From the NCBI RefSeq assembly GCF_000003195.3, contig NC_012876.2, positions 63,854,407 through 63,918,406 of the forward strand: a stretch of DNA of 64,000 bases. The letters run 5' to 3'. This DNA is from Sorghum bicolor (taxonomy: Eukaryota > Streptophyta > Magnoliopsida > Poales > Poaceae). Under the pieces are notes generated by a model. The model made no database searches. It worked only from the letters and a program-made list of their open reading frames with translations, and had not been told where the DNA came from. Every line of letters starts with the position of its first letter. Within the stretch, counting starts at the first letter, position 1. Positions 36,205 through 49,200 of the stretch are shown piece after piece. The position numbers and the translations under genes were made by a program.

Positions 36205-36685
36205 GCATTTCTCCTAGTTCCCGCGATGACAACCGCATCGTCTGGAACTATAGGAATGACCTTGTGCCGATTCAGAGGCACCTAGGTCGTGAAGTGTTAT
36301 GAGTTAGAGTAGATTGTGGGGTCGTATCTCTTTTTAACCAACCGTTTTTCGTTCTATGGCGTGTTGGTTGGAAGAGTGTGATTTCGTTCTTCTCTCTTGG
36401 TCTCAATCTCCGTCGATCCAGTAAGATACGGATTGAGCCCTTTTGCTTGTTTAATGTTTTGTCTCCAATCCTGCGATTCCCGTCGTTGCTATGGCGAGCG
36501 GATCAATGGAAAGTGAAACACGTGTCTTTTCTTGCCTTTTTGGGGTTCTTCGTGCTTAAACTTTTGTATGCTTGTACCTATTCGACCATAGCATATCTTT
36601 GGTTCTCGCGGTGACAACCGCACTGCTAAGAACCCTAGGAATGTCTTAGTGCATTCAGTGTACCTAGGTCGTGGTACCCTATAAG
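36205..36685 (+). repeat. Diverged internal repeats in the solo LTR
   Basis: Two segments (about 36223-36300 and 36608-36680) share GTGACAACCGCA/ATGACAACCGCA, TAGGAATG and CACCTAGGTCGTG in the same order. A related pair lies at about 35680-35760 and 35815-35905 (GACCG..CGAGCCGGTT...CGATCG). They indicate old local duplication within the LTR. Confidence 0.45.
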
Positions 36686-39095
36686 TAGCTTGAGCACTCT
36701 TTTTCTTTGTGTGTCACTCTTTCTAATTCCTCGTCTCTTACCGTGGCGAGTGGACTGGAAGGAGTAGACCACTCCCCTTTTCTTCTCTCTTTGTTCCACC
36801 CTCTCTTGACTCTCGTCAATCATAATGGCGTACGGGTTGAGAGAGATCAGAGTTTCTTGTGCTTACAACCGTTTAGTTCTCGTCAATCTCTATGACGCTT
36901 GGATCGAAAGTTCGTAAGCCATGGTGTTTACTTAAAATGAGTTAGAGTCTACGCCTTTGTTACTAAAGCCGTACAGGTCGACACGATCGACTCGGGAAGT
37001 AACGGCTAGGCGAAGACTCCAGCTTGTACTTAGTAAACACCATTCCCATTTCTTTTAGCCCAGGGATCGGACATCCGCCGAGAGGGCTAAGCCGTTTTCC
37101 TTTCGGTGCTCTTTCAGTGTAGTTGCCCATCAGTGTTTTGTCGCCTCTTTCGCAGTCTCTCTAGGACTAGTGGGTTGATTGTTTCGCCTTGTTTGTCGCT
37201 TTCGAGGTAGATGCTTCGGTTAGCGTTGATCGAATCGGAACCAGTCGAAGGAAGGACATGCAGATAGGAGAAAGACCTTGGATGAGTACAACTACAAGTG
37301 AACTGAGGATCTTGGGAATGTCACTCGACAGGTGCCACGTCCCACCCAACCTCGTAGAATCCTATTAGACATGCAATATTGTAGATGCTAGTGCTTTACT
37401 TTTATGCAAATGAATTGAGATAGGTTGCATGGTAGAAATGCTTGTGAGCCATTGCCTTGTTGCAACCTATAACCCTCGCACACCCGCTGTTAGGTTAGAC
37501 GCTTGCATACTACTTGCTACTGCTTCTACTACGCATTATATCTGTGATGTGATGCATTGTGGAGGATTGGATGTGAGTGGATAAGGCACGTGGTGCCGAT
37601 AACTGGATAAGGAATGGATAATGGATTTGGGGAGATCTTGGCGTGTGTCTTGGGTGTGTGGTGAGGGTCGAGTCGACCGAGCAGGATTTACGACGAGTCT
37701 TGGGACAAGTCTTGCCGGGGAATGCTACCTGGGCGTTCTCCACGAGAGGTACCTGTGGCGGGTACATGTGATAGGGAGAGGTCCCGGAGTGGAGTGTCTT
37801 CGTGGGACGAAGCACCGAGATAGGAGGTGCTGTTTAGCACGGGGTAGTCGGGTGTCCCGTCGAGAGGGGCATCGGCTGGCCCCTCGTGAAGATGTCCTGT
37901 TCGGTTACCCTAAGGACTGAGATGTTCTGAGAACCGGTTCGTAGGAAGCCTTACACGCCACTCGCCTTATTATGGTGCGGGACGGATGTACGACCAGCTA
38001 GTGCGGTGCCACTACTACTAGGTTGATAGCGGATAGTGTAGGGAGGTACGGGCATGAGGACCCACACCCTCCTAAGACAGCGTAGTGACCTTTGGGGGCC
38101 CGGTACTACGCCTCACAGTCTCAGCATGCCGGTGGTACTCCGGTGTGGCCCCAGTCCTGAGTGGTAGGGTGGCATCGTATTTAGTTGGAAGGCAGCCCGG
38201 TATCAGCCTAGACGAGCCGGTTCGTCGATGATGGTGATCTTGTGGTTAGTGTAAACCTCTGCAGAGTTTGGTTGATCGATCGATACATATGCCGTCTTCT
38301 CGGCTATGGACCTTTTCTATGTTCCGCTTCGCTTGACTAGTGAGAGGAGTCCTTTCTACCTTCCCCTGGGTTTGTGTTGGATCCGGCGTTGGCCGTTGAG
38401 GCAAGGCACGAGCGGGAGTCGTACTTGCCGCCTAGAGAATGAGAGTGTGGTGAGATGTGTGTGATGGGATGGATGGATGGATGGATGTGTGGATGAGATG
38501 GAATAAAACTTGATGAATTATTATTATAAAATATTGATGAACTTGCATAGGAAAAACTACAGCTATACATAGGCCTCTTGATATACCCTTTGCATTTCCA
38601 CCTACCACAAAGCTTACGCAAAAGCATAGGGTGGGAGCCAGTGGCCAGTACAAATCGTACTGAAAATTGTTTAGCAGGTTTTGAACGTGGTCTATGACGA
38701 TAACTACGGAGAATAGAAGGATTAGGTGGTCTCGCTCCTGCGCTCAAGTTTGGTTCAGAGATGAAGGCTACGCCCGCTGATAAACTACGCCGACTCTGAT
38801 GATTGTCCGTGAAGGAGGAGCCTTCACCGCTGACGCGCTACATCGACTCTGATAAAGACTCGCGTGTGTTCTCGCTAGAAAAACGATGTAATAGGCTTGT
38901 TGACCAAGAGTTGTAAAGTAAATGTGTTGTAATCTTGTTTCTCACGATGTATGACTACGATAACAGCTGATATATGATAATGCGATAGTTCAATTTTTGA
39001 ATTATCACATTATAATTCGAATCTGTGGATTTTTCCCTTTGTGGAAGAATCTAGGTCGTTTCAGGAGCCGAAGAGGAGCCCTACCAAACAGGCCC

Positions 39096-40233
39096 TTAAT
39101 ATTGCTGGTGGACACTAGATCTAATAAAATATTCATTTCTGGATACATAAGAGAGAGACGAGAGATGATTTGTCCATTTTGCCCACGCCTCTTCCATTTT
39201 TGGTTTAGGATTGTGGAGTTGGGAGGCTCTCATAATCACATCCCATCAAGCTACAAAAGACAGGGACCATGGCAAGCCCTAAGGTTGGGGATATAGAACA
39301 AATTGTTTGTGAACCTACAAATCAACTTAATTTTTATGGATTACGGTAACCCGTATATGTTACACTTATTTTTAGTTGTCGACAACACATCTTGCATCAC
39401 CACTCGAGATGCCCGTTCGTGTGGCGCTTAGGTGCAATGTCGTGGCCAAAATGGTTCAGTTAAGGTGTGGAGAGGAGGATATGGCAACATCATAAGGTGA
39501 CCTGGGTGATGATGTCGTTTGCTGGTGGGAGTAGATGTGGGTGACTAGGATAAGAGTGATCGTGTTCTAGTGGAGAAGTCGGTCACGAGAAAGACAACCG
39601 TAGTGGAGGATGGTTCATAGAGCATGGTGTATCCATTGTGATGCTTTTAGGTCTTGTTCGTTTTGGTGAGGATTTGAGTGGATCCAAGGGTGTTGAAGCT
39701 ACAAAATTCAAAATTCTCCTAATCCCGTTGGAGAAGGATTAACCAAACAAGATCTTAGAACATGTTTGGCTGCACTTTAGTCCACTCTGTTAAGGGGTTT
39801 GTAGACATACTAGAGAACCTTGTTGGCCACTGTGGTATTCGGCAATGTAACACATGTTTTCAGTCAATTCAATTGGTTAAACGCCAACAAACACGAGTCA
39901 CTGGCCACATGGAAAAAAAAGGTTCTTTCAGGCCTTGTTCGTTTGTATGCCTAACCAACGGGGTTGGAGGCAATTCATGGGGATTTTAAATCCCCTCCAA
40001 GCCTCTCTAACCCAATTGGTTTGGTGTAGAAACGAACAAGGTTTTAGTGGTACAGCAAACGCATCACATAAGCAGTTGTAAATAAACATTTAAAAGATGA
40101 ATGCTTCGACTTATATTAGTACAAATGTAAATACAAAGAGGATAATAAATAAATAAATACACACAGCACCGAGAAGTAAAGTTTGCACCCTGGTATTACT
40201 GTTACAACGAGTAATTAATGGCTAAGAATTCCA
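39096..40233. other. Spacer between solo LTR and lipoxygenase gene
   Basis: No gene is supported. A MITE-like element lies at about 39931-40042 (GGCCTTGTTCGTTTG...AAACGAACAAGG) containing a near-palindrome (GGGGATTTTAAATCCCC), and a related fragment at about 39651-39757. The last stretch before 40233 is probably the 3' untranslated region of the lipoxygenase gene. Confidence 0.45.
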
Positions 40234-43200
40234 TCAGATGGAGGTGCTGTTAGGGATGCCCATCCCTGTGACACCGGGCTGAGAGAAGGGCTTCATGAGC
40301 TGGTACGGCACAATGCCGGCGCCGCACCGGTTCTTGAGGCTCGGGTCCTTGTTCCTCCCGTCGATGATGCCCTCGATCTCCTTGAGCCGCGCGTTGAACT
40401 TCCCGTACGCCGCCTGCACCGTGGCGTCGTCGTTCCACGGCGCGGTCTCCATCCCGCCGAGGTACTCCTCGTCGGGGGAGTGCGTGGACAGCAAGTCCAG
40501 CACGGCCATCACCAGCGTCGCCTGCACCTGCGACGGGAAGCACTCGCGGAGCGCCTGGTCCGGGTTGTCCAGGAACGCCGCGAGCGCCGCGGCGTCCACG
40601 GGCTCCTCCACCGGCATGTTGGTGCGCGCGATGGACGGCCGGTTGGGGAAGTATCCGGCGAAGTCGTACTGCCCGAAGTTGACGGCGGCGTGGTGCGCCG
40701 ACGCGACCCAGATGATGGTGGTCAGCGTGTGCGCCAGGCTCGCCGGCGAGTCCAGCGCCGGCCACCCCGGCGCGTCCTTCTTGTCGCCGTGCCCCACGGT
40801 GCGCACGTCCGTCCAGAACGCCTGAAGCTCCGCGTCGCCGGCGATGGTGCCGGCGTCCGGGTAGAACCGGGCGACGTAGGCCGTCACCCAGCCCTTGATG
40901 GCGTCCCAGACGAGCAGGCCGTCGTTGGCGAACGGGTAGTCCGGGACCGTGAGCCTGACCCCGTGCTCCGCGTTGGGGTCCTCCACGGCCATCCCCCTGC
41001 GGACGAGGTCGGCGGGGAGCGCCTCCGTGTCGAAGCGCCAGAGCTTGTCGTACGCGACGGAGCTGAGCTCCATGGCGTACCTCTGCGGCGAGAAGGACAG
41101 CTCGATGATGCCGCCGGCGTTGATGAGCGCCGACCGCGCCAGCGCGTTGATGCGCATGGTGTAGCGGAAGTGCGGGTGCAGCAGCTGGTACACGGGGTGC
41201 ATCTCGCTCAGCTGCCGGTTGGCCGCGATGATGTAGGGCTCCACGGCGCAGTGCGTGCGCAGCCAGTGGGAGACGAGCTCGTGGTGGCCCGAGTCGTGCG
41301 CGCGCACGTGCGACTTGGCCATCCGCCACAGCCACGACTCGGTGGTGTCCGTGGACGAGGTGAAGACGCGGCGCCACTGCGGCAGCGTCGGCGACGCCGG
41401 CCGCGTCAGCTCGATGGCGAGCAGCCGCAGCGTGCCGTCGTCGCAGAGGAAGAAGACGGTGCGCGAGCCGTACATGGTGGTGTTCGCCTGCGCTCGGATC
41501 TTGTGCACGTACGGCAGGAACAGGTCGTGGTAGTCCAGCATGAAGAGCCGCTTCTGCGACACCGCCTCCGCCACCGTCATCACCCGACCCATCTGCCGCT
41601 CCAGCACCTCCGCCGTGATCGCCGACTCCGCCGGCCCGTACACCGCCGGGTCCAGCTTGCTCTTCAGAGGGAACTCCTGCAACATTCGTATTTTCGGCAT
41701 TGTGCAGACATCAAAACACAGGATCATCATCAAAATAAAAAAGTTGTCTTGGACATGGAGATCGACATCGAGACTTACTGTGACGAGCTCGATCGCGTAC
41801 GGGTTCATCCCGGCAAGCGTCTCCCTCGCGAATTCCTCGTCCCTCAGCCATGCAAACTTGTCCTCTGCGTGCAACAAGCATTTGGTGACCGATGAGTTTG
41901 AATTTTCATGTTTGTTGCAAACAAATGTGAATTGCTGAATTTTACATAGAATTCTTATGTGCAGAGTGAATCAAATTGAAAAGGCTACAGCTGCGATATG
42001 TGTATGCGTACTCTGAACATTGGCGGGCGTGTCGAAGAGGAGGACATGGTCGCCGGGGCCGTCGCGGAGGATCTGGAGCAGCCGCGGCACGACGCTGTGG
42101 AGGAAGCCCAGCTGCTCGGCCTTGGGAAGCTCGACGCCGTCCTCGAACAGCTTGTCGATGACGAAGAAGGACGGGAATCCGCGGTTGGGGTCGGTGAGCG
42201 TGGACTGCACGGCCGGCACGGCGGCGTGGAGCACGGACCGCAGCGTGGTCACCGAGAACTGCAGGTTCTTCACCTCCGAGAACGCCTCGTCCCTGGGCAC
42301 GTAGTTGTCGCTGCTCCTCGTCTCCGTCTTTGGGTCCGTCGCCGACATCGGCCGGCCCGTGCGGCACCGCCGCGGGTAGGGGAACTGCGCGCTGCCGCCG
42401 AGGACGGGGCGCGCCTTCTTGCCGGCGTCGCTGTCGGGGTCGCCCAGGTCGTTGTAGGTGTCGTAGTCGTAGATGCGGTCGGTGGACTTCCTCTCGCCGC
42501 GCCCGTCGCCGCGCTTCTGCTCCAGGTCCTTGTTCCGGTAGCTCCGGAGTCCCGCCGGCGTCTGCCCCGGCAGGTAAGGCTGCGCGCCAAGAAATTTGAA
42601 GTTCAGTGGAGGAAATCTTTTCAGTGCTGATCCTGATCGATCTGATCTATCATAATGCAAAATCATCGATGTCGTTGGGCCGTGGTACTTGGTACGGCCC
42701 ATCTACAATATCATTGCTGTTGCTTTGGACCATGAGCGGTTGATAAGTTTTCAGATAGTTGGCCCATCCTCCTCTAAAAAAGAAGCTAGTAGGCCCATCC
42801 ATTGCGTTCGTACTCCCCCTCACTCGGTCCATAAGAAAATATTAATATTTTCTCAAAAACAAATATTAATATTTATTGTATATAATTAATATTATAGATA
42901 AATTACTAAATATATTTTTATAATGAGTATTTTTAGAGGTACCATTTTAATGGTATTTTTTTACAAATCTAGTGAAACCTAAGAAAATTTGATCAACATG
43001 AACTTATAGCAATTCTTGTTTCGAGACGGAGGAAGTATAAGTATATGTTTACAAATGAAATGATTTCAAAGTTATTGATAAAATCTTTCTTTGAACTGAA
43101 TTTTTTTTTACCAAATCTTGCTGAAAAATGATATAGTAGTATGTTTTTGTAACTTGATGATGGAATTCTTAAATTACATACTACTCCCTCAAAGAAGGAC

Positions 43201-46200
43201 CTGGAGCGTAGCTATCAAATCCTGCTGAATAGACTGACTAGTAACTAGTCATCATTTTAGAATTTAGATCGCTGTACTAATAAATGCGATTTGACATAGA
43301 ACCCCCTCAATCCCGGATTAAATGACTACTAGCTAGCTTATACTCCACTCTAAAAAACTAGTGGTCTTTTCTTAACGAATGGATACCGTGTGCAAATTTT
43401 ATTGATAAAAAATAAAACGAGAGATCTAGAGACCGTGCACGCACTGTTTAGAAGCTTGACTTGCGATGCAGATGACGTACGGTCTATATACAGTTTGAAC
43501 GATCGTGATGGTTTGACATGGTCACATGGCTGAATAGCCAAATAAATAAACCGATGCAACTTGTCAAGCTCATGTGATTTAAGTCGTTGGAGTACAAGTA
43601 AAGTACAGTTCTGGTAATTAATTAAGTCCAGCCCGATCACTGTTACCTTGTTAGCGAAGAAGACGCGCTTCCTGTTCCCCTTGGCGTCGGCGGACTTGGG
43701 CGCCACCCACGACTTGCACCGGATGGCCAGGAGCGGCGCGGCGCGGGCGCCGTCGTCGCCGTCGTCGGAGTCGGAGTCGGAGTTGGAGCCAGCCGACGCC
43801 GAGGAGGAGTAGAGGTTGACGTCCTCGAGGAACATCTCGGTGTGGTGCTCGTTGGTGACCAGCACGGCGCCGACCTCGCCGAAGCCCGGCGGCACGTCGA
43901 AGTCGGCCTCGTAGGTCACCACGCCGGCGTCGTTGTCCGCCACCTTGTGGGCGTAGCTCTGGAGTCTTGGTTTCTCCTGCCCCGTCTCTGCTTCCATCAT
44001 TTTCAAGACAAATTAAGCAACGGTTAATATTACTGCTAGCTTATTACTTTGTTTCACGATAGCAGCAGATGATATAGTTTAGTTTATTTACAGCTGCTAG
44101 TATTGTACTACTCCGTATATAGCATGCAGGAGCACGTTTGCTTGCTTACTTTGGTGTGGATGATGAACTAATTAACACGGAAAAGGCTAATAGATATTTA
44201 ATTTGTTTTGACATTTTGCAACCATGCGCACTAGCTAGCTGGCGATTATGAACGCTATTTAATGTAGGATTCGGTTGGCACCGAGGCATGCACGTACGTA
44301 TGCGTATGCATGCCACATCACTTCCTTGCCCCTAAAATACACACGGCATCATCTCAAATTAATTGAAAACGCAGTTAGGAAAGTGGCTCAACATCTAGAT
44401 GGAGTAGCTAGCAACCTAAAGTAGACCAATTTTCTTTCGAGTTCCATGGCTAGTAGAGTAGACACTACCGGAATCCCAGCCTTTACCGAGTGCCGAAAGC
44501 TTTGCCTAGAGCAAAACATCGGGCACTCGGCAAAGAGATCCTTTGCCGAGAGCAAGCCCTGAAACACTCGGCGAAATTCCGACACTAGGCAAAGAGGCCC
44601 TTTGCCTAGTGCCATCCGCAGGGCACTAGACAAAGAGGTCTTCTTCGCCTAGTGCCATAGAAAAACACTAGGCAAATTGAAAACACTAGGCAAAGGGTTA
44701 ACACCGTTATCTGCTGGTCCAGCGCCGTTACATCTTTGCCGAGTGTCCCTTAAGAGCACTCGGCAAAGAGCACTTTGCCTAGTGTCACAGTTTTGACTCT
44801 CGGCAAAGAGCTCTTTGCCTAGTGTCATGGTTTAGACACTCGGCAAAGATTTAAAATTTTTTTCTTTCCAACTCTTCAAACTTTTTCTTCTCTCCCCGTA
44901 GAACATGGGCTACACCATGTTAAAGTTTGGTATATTTTTGTTTTTATTTGCTATATGTAATTAATTAATTGTGTTTTAAGCAATTTTTTAAATTAAGTGA
45001 AATTTGAACTACAAGTGATTTAAATACTTGAAAAAATACGTATAAAAATTATATTAGTGTTATTCGATCTAGTTTTAGGCCATACTTATAAAATAAAAAG
45101 AAATTTTTAAACATTTTATTCATGAAACATGACCAATAACATGTGGCCGAATGGTTTTAAAATTTTAAAAATAGCAAATAAAGTCTACAAATCATTAGAT
45201 TTGTCAAGGTGTCATGATTTCATGCGTGGATACTGTGATAAAAAATTGGGAGAGTTTTGCACAAGTTGTCACATATAATGTTTACAAACTAAAACATGTT
45301 TGGACAAGATTAAGAGAGTTGAGAATGATCCGATAAGATTTGGAGTTAAATTAACTATCGTGCTAGGGTTTGACTTCTAAACATTTTATATAGGCAATAA
45401 ACAATAGAGATTGTTTGGTGTAAAATTTTCATATCTTTTGGTCCCTTTTACTAATTTTAATTTATTAACAACAATTATAGAATTTGTATTGTGAAAACTA
45501 TTGTGAACTAAAACCACATGAAATAATGGTCGAATCTTCATATAAGCATCAAATATTCATTATGGAGTGAATTTGACAAGGTATTCTCAAAGAATATTCA
45601 AAGAAACTAATAATAAAAAAAATTGAGAAAAGAAAATAACAAAAAAGAAATGCTCTTTGCCGAGTGTTACTTGGCAGCACTAGGCAAAGATGGGCTTTGC
45701 CGAGTGCCCGCCCAGCTGACACTCGGCAAAGATTTGTATTTACTGTACAGAAAATTTATTTTTTATTTTTATTAAAAAAGTAGGAAAAAATAAAAAACTG
45801 TATTGAAAGATTCTTTAAAAAATATTGCCATAGCCAAAAAAAAGTGTTTGCCGAGTGCCGGATCTTGGGGCACTCGGCAAACAATGGATCACGGGACTAA
45901 GGCCGCTCCTCTCTGTCTCGGACGTTTCAGCACGCTACTCGATTCTTTCAGCACGCTCGCACGGCCGCCTGCGCCACCGCTCGCCCGCGCGGCCGCCTGC
46001 GCCACCGCTCGCAAGCTCGCCCCGCGTCCGGCCCTCGCTCCCTCGGCCCGCCGGCCGGCGGCGCCCGCGACCGTGCGCGCCTGCTCCCTCGCGCCCGCCT
46101 ACCGGTGTCGCCCCTGGCCGCGCGGCCTCGCTGCCTCGCCACAGCGGGTCGACGGCGCACCACCGCCTGCCGGCGGCAGCCCGGCTCCCTCGACGAGCCA

Positions 46201-49200
46201 GCCCAGGGCGGCGCCCGCGACCGTGCGCGCCTGCTCCCTCGCGCCCGCCTACCGGTGTCGCCCCTGGCCGCGCGGCCTCGCTGCCTCGCCACCACGGGTC
46301 GACGGCGCACCCCCGCCCGCCGGCGGCAGCCCGGCTCCCTCGACGAGCAGCCCAGCGGCGTCTCCAAGCAGTCCCCAGCACGCCGCGCTTCGTTGGCCGC
46401 GTGAATACCGCGAGCAGCGATCCAATCACCAAGTGCTAAGGTTTGCCCGGATCTCTCGATTGAGCCTAGACTCCTCTCCCCCCAAATCGATTTTGTTGTT
46501 CCCTAATCCGCCCAAATCGATTCCTAAGAGGAACGAGTGCGGACGAGCTGCATACTTGCTGGATCGGCCTCAGCACTGCATCAGAGAAAGGGGGATCGAT
46601 CTGTGCCAGTGCCAGCTGCATACTTGTTTTGGTTCTGACTTTGATTTATTAATCAAAATGAGGTAGCTTGTAGTGATATGGTCCTGCGGCATTATGTAAG
46701 TTCAGATTAAGATAGGTTATTATCGTTGGTGGCTTCTGCAGACTGAAATTGTATGATTGCAGTTTTGTTCAATTTCAGAAAATAGAAGTTCTGAAAATAG
46801 CACGTTTGTGGTTCTTCAATTCAGAAATTATCTAATTTGTAGGTGTAGTTATTCGTGCAATTTCTGACAATAGACTGAAATTGGATTTTATTTGCTTTAT
46901 ACCCGCAACTGCAAATTTTCTTGGTCATGGTCGAACACTCACTGACCTTTTGGGAAATATGTAGTTTGCAGGAAGAAGCTAGATCAGTTGGCCTTCTCCG
47001 AAGTAAAAGATTGGCAAATTTTCTTGGTTGTTGCTGCGGGTGTACCGGCACCGCGTCGCCTCACCACTGCACCGACCCACCACGGCCCCGCTAGCCTGAC
47101 TCCACCACCACCTAAGGTGAAACCTCTCTCTTCGTATCATGTTTGTAGTTCACGTAACCTAACTAGGTGTTTCCCATTCGAAAGAGATACGATTATTAAT
47201 ATGCATATCTATGCATATCTATAACCGTATATGTTTCGAATTGTCCATGTTTCTTTGGACAGCTCGAGGATGCGTAGATGGGGTTAGTTTCCATAGTCTG
47301 CTCTAATCCGAGGTAGAGTTTTGGCATCATCTCCCTGTTGTTCTCCGGATACACAATCTCCCTACCGGGACGTGTATTTGGAGAACAGCGGGGAGGTGCT
47401 GCCGAAATTGTGTCTCGGATCAGAGTAGACTATGGAAACTAACTCCATCTACGCATCTTCAGGTGGGATTAGGACCTATCCTAACCTATTAGATGGTAGT
47501 AACATCGTGTAGATGCAATTGGTGGTTATATTACTCTATGATATATATATGTCAGAGAATGGATGACCGTGAGTGGATGTACACGGGCCGCTCAAGTCCA
47601 ACTGATTTCTCTTTAGAATGGATTGAGAAGATCGATGCTTTCTTGGAACTAGCATTTGACAAGGCTAAAGGAGCTCGTGCCACTTGGTGTCCCTGCAGCA
47701 GATGTGCAAACATAAAACGACAAACAAAGGTGGACATGGGTAAACATCTCTGCAAGTATGGATTTACGGCAAACTATACCCGATGGATCTACCATGGTGA
47801 AGCCGATCGTATGAGAGACGAGGTTGTGAGACAACGCCTCGAGCAGTATGATGCTGATGGCGGGGTAGGAGGCATGGTAAATGATTGGCATGAAGCACAC
47901 TTCGCTGAAGGATGTAGGGAGGAGGAGCCAGAGGCAACCGCAAAGGCGTATTATGACATGTTGTCTGCGGCACAGAAACCCCTTCATAGCCAGACAAATG
48001 TTTCTCAGCTGGATGGCATTGGACGTGTAATGGCCTTGAAGTCCCAGTGTAATATGAGTCGAGATGCCTTTGATGCTATGTTGACAGTTTTTGGCAGCAT
48101 GCTTCCGGAAGGTCATATTCTGCCAAAGAGCATGTACGAGTCCCAGAAAGTCCTTCGTGCACTTAAGATGCCATATGAGCAGATACATGCTTGTCCTAAG
48201 GGGTGCATCTTATTTAGGAAAGAACACGCGGAAGCAAAGTATTGTTCAAAGTGTGGATCCTCTAGGTTTCTGGAGGTAGACTCTGGTGATGGTCAGAAGA
48301 GACAGCTTACGATCCCCGTGAAAATCCTACGGTACCTTCCGTTCATACCGAGGATTCAACGGCTATACATGACTGAGGAAACTGCAAAACAGATGACATG
48401 GCACAAAAATGGTCTTCGATATAATCCTGAAAAGATGGTACATCCATCCGATGGTGAAGCATGGACCCACTTTGATGGGATTCATCATGAGAAAGCTCAA
48501 GAGGCCCGTAATGTTCGTGTTGCTCTGGCAACAGATGGGTTCAATCCGTATAGAATGATGGCGGCCCCATACACTTGTTGGCCGGTGTTTGTTATCCCTC
48601 TCAATCTTCCCCCTGGCGTCGTCTTTCAACGACAAAACATATTCTTGTCGTTGATAATTCCTGAACACCCGGGGAACAATATGGGTGTGTTCATGGAGCC
48701 TGTGATTGATGAATTGGTCTGTGCTTGGGAGGAAGGGGTTTGGACATATGACCGAGCTACAAAGAGAAACTTCAAAATGCATGTTTGGTATCATTACTCC
48801 CTACATGACTTTCTAGCGTATGGGATATTCTGTGGCTGGTGTGTTCACGGGAAGTTCCCATGCCCAGTATGCAAGACAACTCTGCAGTTCTTTTGGTTGA
48901 GGAAGGGTGGCAAGTTTTCCTCATTCGATAAACATCGACAATTCCTCCCTCTTGACCATGCATTCAGACGAGACATCAAGAACTTTACCAAAGGTGTCAT
49001 AGTTACAGACCCTGCACCACCGATGTTGACCGGTGCTGCGGTCCGTGCTCAGGTAGATGCTCTCGAGGTAAATAACCAAGAACGTGGTTTTGTGGGATAT
49101 GGGGAGCAACATGCATGGACTCATAAGTCGGGCTTGTTGAGGCTCCCCTATTTTTTTGACCTTCTTCTCCCACATAACATTGATGTAATGCACACAGAAA

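Larger units (their letters stand above)
33814..39063 (+). mobile_element. Solo LTR of a large-LTR retrotransposon, 5.25 kb
   Basis: The block begins TGTAACATCCCAG and ends GTCGTTTCA (TG...CA), and is flanked by identical GGAGC repeats (33809-33813 and 39064-39068). No gag or pol coding, primer-binding site or second LTR copy was seen inside, so it is best read as a solo LTR rather than a full element. The size and GC-rich first third resemble the very long LTRs of LARD-type grass families such as barley Sukkula; that comparison is by character only. The long open frames at 34.2-35.4 kb come from this GC-rich part and have no recognisable domain. Orientation is taken from the TATA-like box at 34707. 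Confidence 0.75.
33637..39095. mobile_element. Tourist-like MITE split by a solo LTR
   Basis: The left part starts GGGGGTGTTTGGCACGACTC (33637-33813) and the right part ends CCTACCAAACAGGCCC (39069-39095). Flanking TTA at 33634-33636 and 39096-39098 supports one original element of about 200 bp. The LTR at 33814-39063 interrupts it, and the 5-base duplication of that insertion (GGAGC) sits at both junctions. Confidence 0.7.

Noticed and set aside
40480..41895. A 471-codon plus-strand open frame
   Set aside because: It is the antisense shadow of lipoxygenase exons 4 and 5, Arg/Val/His-rich, with no domain of its own.
45803..46666. A 287-codon open frame in the CACTA leader
   Set aside because: Its start overlaps subterminal repeats of the transposon and its body is a GC-rich tandem repeat; more likely a leader than a protein.
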